NCBI GenBank assembly: GCA_022572685.1 | Contig: JACZVL010000008.1 | Span: 1-34,185 of the forward strand | Reading direction: 5' to 3' | Source of the DNA: Pseudomonadota bacterium | GTDB lineage: Bacteria; Pseudomonadota; Alphaproteobacteria; Kiloniellales; J153 | Length of the DNA: 34,185 nt | In this document: one piece after another, positions 27,832-34,185 of the stretch | Position numbering within the stretch: the stretch's first letter is position 1 | How the letters are laid out: the number at the start of each line of letters is the position of its first letter | Program-made: the position numbers and the translations under genes | The notes under the pieces: model-generated | The model's input: only the letters and a program-made list of their open reading frames with translations | Told to the model about the DNA's origin: nothing | Database searches by the model: none

Positions 27832-28872
27832 CTAGCGGAACGGCGGGGAGTACATCAGTCCGCCTTGGGTCCAGAGGGCGTTCGCCGACCCGGCCCGGTC
27901 GATGCCGATGCCCAATTTGCCACCACCCATATAGGCTTCGTAGATCTCGCCGTAATTGCCGACCGCCTTGATGATGTTGTAGGCCCAATCCTTGGACAGG
28001 CCCAAACCCTCGTTCAGGTTGCCCTCGGCGCCGAGAATACGGCGGACCGAGGGGTTGGTCGCGTTGGCGCGCATATCGTCGACGTTGGCCTGGGTGATGC
28101 CGAGTTCCTCGGCGCCGATCAACACGTAGACCGTCCATTTGACGATGTCGAACCACTGCGCGTCACCCTGCCTCACCGCCGGAGCCAGCGGCTCCTTGGA
28201 AATGGTCTCGGGGAGAACCAGGTGGTCGCCGGGATTGGGGAACGCCGCCATGCTGGCTGCCAAGCTCGACTTGTCGTTGGTCATCGCGTCACAGCCGCCC
28301 GCGAGATAGGTGTCGTTGCGGACGTTGGTGTCCTCGAAGGTGACCGGGCTGATGTCGAGATTATTGACCCGGCTGAAGTCCGCCAGGTTCAACTCGGTGG
28401 TGGTGCCGGTCAGCACGCAGACCGTGGCGCCCTTGAGCTCGAGCGCGGACTTGATGCCGGTGTCCTTGGGGACCACGAAGCCCTGGCCGTCATAGAAGTT
28501 GATCGCCGTGAAGTCGAGGCCGAGCTGGGTGTCGCGAAGCAACGTCCAGGTGGCCGTCCGCGACAGAAGGTCGGACTCGCCGTTGGCCAGCGCGGTAAAG
28601 CGGACCTGTGAGCTGACCGACTGAATTTCCAGCTTCGTCTTGTCGCCGAAAATGGCCGCGGCGACGGCCTGGCAGATCGAAACGTCGCTGCCGTACCACT
28701 CGCCATTGGCGTCGAGATTATAGAACCCCGGCGCCGGTGGGCCGACCTGGCAACGCAGAAGGCCGCGCTTCTTGACGATTTCGAGCGTCGACTGCGCCGA
28801 CGCCCCCACGCTACCCGCGACGATCAGCGCGAAGGCTGAAGCGGCCAGCGTCAATAACCTTGTGAATTTCAT
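27832..28872 (-). CDS. aapJ: General L-amino acid ABC substrate-binding protein (copy A)
   Basis: Signal peptide; LEIVKKRGLLRCQVGPPAPGFYNLDANGEWYGSDVSICQAVAAAIFGD; DWAYNIIKAVGNYGEIYE...PPFR. Confidence 0.95.
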   Translation of the reverse strand: MKFTRLLTLAASAFALIVAGSVGASAQSTLEIVKKRGLLRCQVGPPAPGFYNLDANGEWYGSDVSICQAVAAAIFGDKTKLEIQSVSSQVRFTALANGESDLLSRTATWTLLRDTQLGLDFTAINFYDGQGFVVPKDTGIKSALELKGATVCVLTGTTTELNLADFSRVNNLDISPVTFEDTNVRNDTYLAGGCDAMTNDKSSLAASMAAFPNPGDHLVLPETISKEPLAPAVRQGDAQWFDIVKWTVYVLIGAEELGITQANVDDMRANATNPSVRRILGAEGNLNEGLGLSKDWAYNIIKAVGNYGEIYEAYMGGGKLGIGIDRAGSANALWTQGGLMYSPPFR

Positions 28873-29028
28873 TTCCCTGTTCTCCCTGTTCTCGTAGCTG
28901 ACTATCTGTCTCGACGAGCATTGTTATTCGCTGTTCGAGGCAGTGAGCGAAGTCCAAACGGCATCCACGTTAGCCGCTACCATTCTGAACCGCAACAGCT
29001 TTTAACCACCAACCCCGGCCACGGTGTT

Positions 29029-29253
29029 CTAGCCGCTGCCACCAGGGCCGGTTTCGCGGGGCTCGCAGACATACCGCTTTTCCAGAGCGCGCGGAGCGAC
29101 CCGCTTCAGGTCGGCCTGAATCTCCTCGGCACGCACCTTGCGTTCGAGGCAAGCCGCCTCCGTCGGATAGGGGATGGCCCCCCAACCATCGAGCTCGTCG
29201 CCGCGAACCCAGACGCCGCTCATCAAAAAATAAACCACCAACAGGTATTCCAT
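29029..29253 (-). CDS. Small hypothetical protein with N-terminal hydrophobic segment
   Basis: MEYLLVVYFLMSGVWVRGDELDGWGAIPYPTEAACLERKVRAEEIQADLKRVAPRALEKRYVCEPRETGPGGSG. Confidence 0.55.
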   Translation of the reverse strand: MEYLLVVYFLMSGVWVRGDELDGWGAIPYPTEAACLERKVRAEEIQADLKRVAPRALEKRYVCEPRETGPGGSG

Positions 29254-29347
29254 GTCCGTCCCACCCGGTTCGCCCGGCGACCCAACGCGCCGGGGGTGCC
29301 TCTTCGATCGTGGGACGACATGCGGCCCTCGCGTGGTCGCTGAAAAC

Positions 29348-30139
29348 CTAGCTACCGGTCTCGATCGCCTCCCAGTATTGGGTGTTGAGCTTGCCGATAA
29401 GCGTATCGTGCCACGAGCCCAGGCACTGACGCAGGCTCATCAGCCCGCTCTTGGTCGTGGCCGAGCAGCGTTCGAAACCCGCCTTGGCTATGGCGCGGCC
29501 ATCGGCATCCGCCGCCGGCGCGAACCGCACCCAGGCCTGATCGCGTTCGCTCTGCGTGGCGCGCCCGGCGCGCGGCAGTGCGTTGACCAAGCGCAGAGTC
29601 ACCCGCGCCGCCTCGAGCTGCGCGCCGCCGTTGTCCACGATCGCCGCCGCCGCGGTCCGCAGCGGGCCGGTCGCCCGCATGATGTCGATCTCGGAATGCG
29701 GCCTGCGATCGCCCGCGGTCGGCTGCGGGATCAGGCTCGCGCCCGCGCCCACGCTGACCCGGACCGAGGCCAAGTCGAACTGCCTGAGCACCCGGCTGGG
29801 CAGGCTCATCCGGACCGCGGTATGGCCGCGCTCGGTGGTGATGGCGAGGAGTTCCGAGGCCGCGAGACGGACCGTCGAGCCGTCCCGTCGCACGCCGTCG
29901 AGGGTGAGGGACTTCGGATCGTGAATGCGATAGGCGGTGCCCGGCAGCGGTGAATTTCGGCGCTTCTCGATGCAATAGACGGTGAACTCGGCTCTGCAGT
30001 CACCGAACTCGCACTGCAAGGTCACCGGCTCCGCGGTCGCGATCACGGCCAGAATCTGCGGCGCCGCGGCAACCGGGGAGGCACCCAGCATCAACAACAG
30101 AGGCGCGAGTGCGGCGCTCAATCGAGAACTCCTGCCCAT
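29348..30139 (-). CDS. Hypothetical exported protein (263 aa)
   Basis: Start at 30139: MGRSSRLSAALAPLLLMLGASPVAAAPQ signal peptide. ORF track's start at 30439 adds an implausible Arg-rich N-terminus. Confidence 0.75.
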   Translation of the reverse strand: MGRSSRLSAALAPLLLMLGASPVAAAPQILAVIATAEPVTLQCEFGDCRAEFTVYCIEKRRNSPLPGTAYRIHDPKSLTLDGVRRDGSTVRLAASELLAITTERGHTAVRMSLPSRVLRQFDLASVRVSVGAGASLIPQPTAGDRRPHSEIDIMRATGPLRTAAAAIVDNGGAQLEAARVTLRLVNALPRAGRATQSERDQAWVRFAPAADADGRAIAKAGFERCSATTKSGLMSLRQCLGSWHDTLIGKLNTQYWEAIETGS

Positions 30140-30462
30140 GACTGTCCTCCTTGAATTCCTGCGCGGCAACGGGCGCGATGGCGGAATAGTAGCACGAGTC
30201 GCAAGCCGCGCTCGATAACGACGATAAAACATGAAACATACGGCCCAGAAACGCAACGATACTCTAAACTCGCCACGTTGACATTTTCGCGAGCAGCGCC
30301 AGCGCGATGGTGGGTAGCCGAGGCGGGCCACGCGCTTCACCCAGCCGCGAAAAGGCCAGCCGGCGCTTCCCAAGAGCAGATCGGGGTCGATTCGAATCGC
30401 CGACGGAGATCCGATCAACCGCGTGAATCTGCTCCACACTATTGATGCAATCCTGATCCGCT

Positions 30463-31272
30463 CTAGTGATGCAGGATCTGGCTGAGGAACATCTTGGTCC
30501 GGTCGTGCTGCGGGTTATTGAAGAACTCGTGCGGCTCGTTCTGCTCGATGATCTCGCCGAAGTCCATGAAAATGACGCGGTTGGCGACCGCCGTTGCAAA
30601 ACCCATTTCGTGGGTCACGCAGAGCATGGTCATGCCGGATTCCGCGAGCTCGACCATCACATCGAGCACTTCCTTGATCATCTCGGGGTCGAGCGCCGAG
30701 GTCGGCTCGTCGAACAGCATGATCCGGGGGCTCATGCACAACGAGCGCGCGATGGCGACGCGCTGCTGCTGACCGCCCGAAAGCTGGCCCGGGTATTTGG
30801 CGGCCTGCTCGGGAATCTTGACCCGCTCGAGGTACTTCATGGCAATTTCCTCGGCCTCGACCCTGCGCATCCTGCGCACCCAGATCGGCGCCAACGCGCA
30901 GTTTTCCAGGACCGTGAGGTGAGGAAACAGATTGAAGCTCTGAAATACGATGCCCACCTCGGAGCGGACCAGCTCGATGTTCTTCAGGTCGCCGGTCAGC
31001 TCGACGCCGTCGACGACGATCCGGCCTTTCTGATGCTCCTCGAGCCGGTTGATGCAGCGGATCAGAGTGGACTTGCCCGATCCCGAAGGGCCGCAGATGA
31101 CGATGCGCTCGCCCTTGTGAACCGTCAGGTTGATGTCCTTGAGCACGTGGAACTCACCGTACCACTTGTGGACGGCGACCATTTCGATCGCCACCTCTTC
31201 GCTGACGGTCAGCTTCTTCGTCGGGTGGCGGATTTCGTCTTCCGCGACGCCTTCGGTCATGCTTGTCGGCAT
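30463..31272 (-). CDS. aapP: General L-amino acid ABC transporter ATPase (copy B)
   Basis: Very similar to 24376..25167 ([46 protein letters not shown]). Confidence 0.94.
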   Translation of the reverse strand: MPTSMTEGVAEDEIRHPTKKLTVSEEVAIEMVAVHKWYGEFHVLKDINLTVHKGERIVICGPSGSGKSTLIRCINRLEEHQKGRIVVDGVELTGDLKNIELVRSEVGIVFQSFNLFPHLTVLENCALAPIWVRRMRRVEAEEIAMKYLERVKIPEQAAKYPGQLSGGQQQRVAIARSLCMSPRIMLFDEPTSALDPEMIKEVLDVMVELAESGMTMLCVTHEMGFATAVANRVIFMDFGEIIEQNEPHEFFNNPQHDRTKMFLSQILHH

Positions 31273-31320
31273 GCTTGCCTCCTGGTTTTCCTTCCCGGCC
31301 GGACCCGGCGCCCGGCGGCG

Positions 31321-32442
31321 CTAGTGGCCGGTATGGAGCTTTCGCTCCAGGTAGAGTGAGTACCTCGACATGCTGAAGCAGCAGATGAAGAAGAACAGGG
31401 CGATAAAGAGGTAGACCTCGCGCGCCAATCCCGCCCAGACGGCGTCCGCCAACGACGCCCGCCCGATGCCCAGCGGATCGAGCATCCCGATGATCAGAAC
31501 CAGAGTGGTGTCCTTGAAAAGCCCGATAAAGGTGTTGACGATGCCGGGGATCGAGATCTTCAGCGCCTGCGGCAGGATGATCAGCGCTTGAGCCTTCGTG
31601 AAGGTCAGGCCGAGCGCATCGGCGGCCTCGTGCTGGCCCCTGGGGATCGCCTGCAACCCGCCACGAACGACCTCGGCAATGTAAGCCGACGCAAACAGGG
31701 TCACCATGATCAGCACCCGTATCAGCAGGTCGAAGCCCGTGCCCGGCGGCAGGAAGAAGTTGAGCATCGTCGAAGCGATGAACAGCAGGGCGATCAGCGG
31801 CACGCCGCGGATGAACTCGATGAACATGACGCACAGGATTCTCAGGACCGGCATCTTCGACCGGCGTCCGAGGGCGAGAAGAATTCCGATCGGAAGCGAG
31901 AACGAGATGCCGGTGACGCCGATCACGAAGGTCAGCATGATGCCGCCGAACTGGTCGGTGTCGACGGGGGTCAGGCCGAAGCCGCCGACCAGGAGCCAGC
32001 CGGCGATGAACGGGAAAGCCATCGCGTACCAGAGCCCGTATTTCCGGCCCGGCATATTGTCGTAAAGCACCGGCACGATCGCCATGACCAGGAGCACGAA
32101 CGACAGGTTCACGCGCCAGCGCGAGGCATGGGGATAGAACCCGTAAACGAAAAGCTGGAAGCGGCCTTTGATGAAGGCCCAGCAGGCGGCGCCCTCCGGC
32201 ACCTCCATCTTGTCCCAGCATTCCTTGCGCGAGTCCGCGGTCCAGATCGCGTCCAGCACGATCCACTCGAACAGCGGCGGTATCAGCACCCACAGGAACC
32301 CAATGGCCAGGACGGTCATCACCACGTTCAACGGCGAGGAAAAGAGGTTGTGTTTGATCCATCCGAGGACACCGACTTCGCTGCGCGGCGGCGGCATATC
32401 CGGATGCTGGCCGACTTCGTAGGTTGGCGCAGTGTCAGCCAT
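31321..32442 (-). CDS. aapM: General L-amino acid ABC permease AapM (copy B)
   Basis: VRGGLQAIPRGQHEAADALGLTFTKAQALIILPQALKISIPGIVNTFIGLFKDTTLVLIIG. Confidence 0.93.
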   Translation of the reverse strand: MADTAPTYEVGQHPDMPPPRSEVGVLGWIKHNLFSSPLNVVMTVLAIGFLWVLIPPLFEWIVLDAIWTADSRKECWDKMEVPEGAACWAFIKGRFQLFVYGFYPHASRWRVNLSFVLLVMAIVPVLYDNMPGRKYGLWYAMAFPFIAGWLLVGGFGLTPVDTDQFGGIMLTFVIGVTGISFSLPIGILLALGRRSKMPVLRILCVMFIEFIRGVPLIALLFIASTMLNFFLPPGTGFDLLIRVLIMVTLFASAYIAEVVRGGLQAIPRGQHEAADALGLTFTKAQALIILPQALKISIPGIVNTFIGLFKDTTLVLIIGMLDPLGIGRASLADAVWAGLAREVYLFIALFFFICCFSMSRYSLYLERKLHTGH

Positions 32443-32445
32443 GGC

Positions 32446-33645
32446 TCATCTCTCCACCAGCGCCATCTTCTTGTTGTACCAATTCATGAATCCCGAGATC
32501 AGCAAAGAGATGGTCAGATAGATCAGGAGAACGACGATCATCGTCTCCATCTCCTTGCCGGTCTGCATCAGGGTGATTCCCCCAACCGTCGCGACGATGT
32601 CCATGTAACCGATGGCGATCGCGAGTGAGGAATTCTTGGTGAGATTCAGGTACTGGCTCGCCAGCGGCGGCACGATCACGCGAAGGGCCTGCGGGATAAT
32701 GACGAGCTGCAGCGTCCTGTTGGGACGGAGCCCGAGCGCATATGCGGCCTCGGTCTGCCCGTAGCTGATCGCGAGTATGCCGGCCCGGACGATCTCCGCG
32801 ATAAAGCAGGCTGTGTAATAGGAAAGCGCCAGCCACAGCGCGATGAACTCGGGTTTGATCGCCACCCCGCCCCTGAAATTGAACCCCTTAAGTTCGGGAA
32901 CAGCCCAGGAAAGCGGCATGCCCGCGGCCAGGAAAGCGACCCCCGTCGCCCCCACGATCGCGCCGGCCGATATCCAGAAAACGGGGTAAATCCGGCCCGT
33001 CTCTTCCTGGAGCTTTTTCGCCCAGCGTACGAAGAAGACAACGAAAGCGATCGAGATCACGAATGCCGCCGCGACGATCCAGGCCCCCGCTTCCCAAACG
33101 GGTGAGGGAAGGTAGAATCCCCGGTTCGTGAGAAAGAAGGAATCGGCGAAATTCATCGCCTGCTTGGGCACCGGCAACTGGGTGACGACGAGCCCGTGGA
33201 TGAACAGGATGTGCAGGAGGACCGGAATGTTGCGCGTGAATTCCAGGAAGCAGTAAACCATCCGGTTGACCAGCCAGTTCTTGGACAGCCGCAGGATTCC
33301 CATGGTGAAGCCCATGATCGTCGCCAGAACGATGCCGCAGGTGGCGACCAGCAGGGTGTTGAGAAGGCCGACGACGGCGGCCCGCAGATGCGTGGACCTC
33401 GAGCTGTACTCGATAAACGGCGAAAACGTTATGTCGTAAGCGGCTGGATACAGGAAAAAGTCGAAACTAAACTCTTTTCCGACCGCTTCGAGGTTGATGA
33501 CGACATTGCGGATGATGAGCGCGAAGGCCGCGAATATCACCGTCAGCGTCACGATCTGGATGATGACGGACCGGGCTTGCTGGTTGCTCCAAAGGCGCGC
33601 GATCGGGTTGCGTTTGTCGGGACTTGTCTCGGAAATTGTGGCCAT
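32446..33645 (-). CDS. aapQ: General L-amino acid ABC permease AapQ (copy B)
   Basis: EIVRAGILAISYGQTEAAYALGLRPNRTLQLVIIPQALRVIVPPLASQYLNLTKNSSLAIAIGY. Start could be 33684. Confidence 0.92.
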   Translation of the reverse strand: MATISETSPDKRNPIARLWSNQQARSVIIQIVTLTVIFAAFALIIRNVVINLEAVGKEFSFDFFLYPAAYDITFSPFIEYSSRSTHLRAAVVGLLNTLLVATCGIVLATIMGFTMGILRLSKNWLVNRMVYCFLEFTRNIPVLLHILFIHGLVVTQLPVPKQAMNFADSFFLTNRGFYLPSPVWEAGAWIVAAAFVISIAFVVFFVRWAKKLQEETGRIYPVFWISAGAIVGATGVAFLAAGMPLSWAVPELKGFNFRGGVAIKPEFIALWLALSYYTACFIAEIVRAGILAISYGQTEAAYALGLRPNRTLQLVIIPQALRVIVPPLASQYLNLTKNSSLAIAIGYMDIVATVGGITLMQTGKEMETMIVVLLIYLTISLLISGFMNWYNKKMALVER

Positions 33646-33730
33646 GGCAGGCAAATTTTCCCTTTCAGGGATCCCTATTTCCAAACACGAAAGCTAATAA
33701 AAACAGTTATGGAAAGGCAAGAGACAAGAG

Positions 33731-33771
33731 AAAAAAGAAAACGTGCCGGAACCCGAGAGGGCGCCGGCACG
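33731..33771 (-). terminator. Intrinsic terminator/attenuator between aapJ and aapQ (copy B)
   Basis: CGTGCCGG (33742-33749) / CCGGCACG (33764-33771), followed on the minus strand by TTTTCTTTTTTC. Confidence 0.8.
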
Positions 33772-33803
33772 CTTCCAAATTTCTCGACGATCCGCCGGTC
33801 GTA

Positions 33804-34185
33804 TTAACGGAACGGCGGTGTGTACTGAAGGCCGCCGTTGGTCCACAGGGCGTTGAGGCCGCGCTCGAGACCGATGGGCGTGTTCACGCCAACATTGCGC
33901 TCAAAGATCTCGCCGTAGTTGCCGACGGTCTTGATGATGTTGTACGCCCAGTCCTTGGTGAGGCCCAACTCTTCACCCTGGCTGCCTTCCACGCCCAGGA
34001 GGCGCAGGATCTCGGGATCCTTGGAATTTTTCATCGAATCGACATTGGCGCTCGTGACGCCCTTTTCCTCGGCCGTGATCGTCGCGTTGAGAACCCAGGT
34101 TATGATGTCGGACCACTGGTCGTCACCTTGACGGGTGGCCGGACCGAGGGGCTCCTTCGAGATGATCTCGGGCAGGACGATGTGA
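33804..34185 (-). CDS. aapJ: General L-amino acid ABC substrate-binding protein (copy B), N-terminus beyond window
   Basis: Reverse frame open to the window edge: HIVLPEIISKEPLGPATRQGDDQWSDIITWVLNATITAEEKG...DWAYNIIKTVGNYGEIFERNVG...PPFR. ORF track lists only an internal 76-aa start. Confidence 0.93.
   Translation of the reverse strand, partial: HIVLPEIISKEPLGPATRQGDDQWSDIITWVLNATITAEEKGVTSANVDSMKNSKDPEILRLLGVEGSQGEELGLTKDWAYNIIKTVGNYGEIFERNVGVNTPIGLERGLNALWTNGGLQYTPPFR

Noticed and set aside
30140-30439. N-terminal extension of the 29348..30439 ORF
   Set aside because: Arg-rich and lies before a good signal peptide starting at 30139.
30440-30480. Near-repeat ATTGATGCAATCCTGATC / AGTGATGCAGGATCTG at the end of aapP copy B
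   Set aside because: Short and imperfect; may be chance similarity to the aapP stop region, too weak to call a duplication scar.

Overview
GC-rich bacterial chromosome segment, probably an alphaproteobacterium (inferred from gene content and aap-type transporters). It has two parts. (1) Left end, 1..~3158: the right end of an integrative element. A compact leftward operon reads tyrosine integrase - unknown 210 aa protein - AlpA-type regulator - small ORF - a protein cut by the window edge. The cut protein is missing from the supplied ORF track because it has no stop in the window. It carries what look like the winged-helix (RQVFYRLVS) and Toprim (VEVWLEKDA...MVTRGYPSLTFL) signatures of Spo11/topoisomerase VI A-subunits, so it is a candidate Topo mini-A-like enzyme. 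The element abuts a 3' fragment of tRNA-Asn(GTT) that still has the tRNA's terminator (attR-like). (2) Chromosomal part: an IolG-like dehydrogenase, an Fbp/Afu-type ABC transporter (ATPase, long fused permease, binding protein without a Tyr-Tyr motif), and a divergent inositol-monophosphatase-family gene. These are followed by an OYE-family oxidoreductase, a lone CheZ-like gene, a Sel1-repeat protein, a dpp-type peptide transporter with a fused double ATPase and Tat-like binding protein, and a nudF-cysK-like-alaX-sseA-tandem GNAT run. The right end has two tandem paralogous aapJQMP general amino-acid transporter operons, the second cut at the right edge. All four transporter operons have a strong hairpin between the binding-protein gene and the first permease gene. 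No CRISPR array, rRNA or complete tRNA was found. Product names are from motif recognition by eye; no database search was run.
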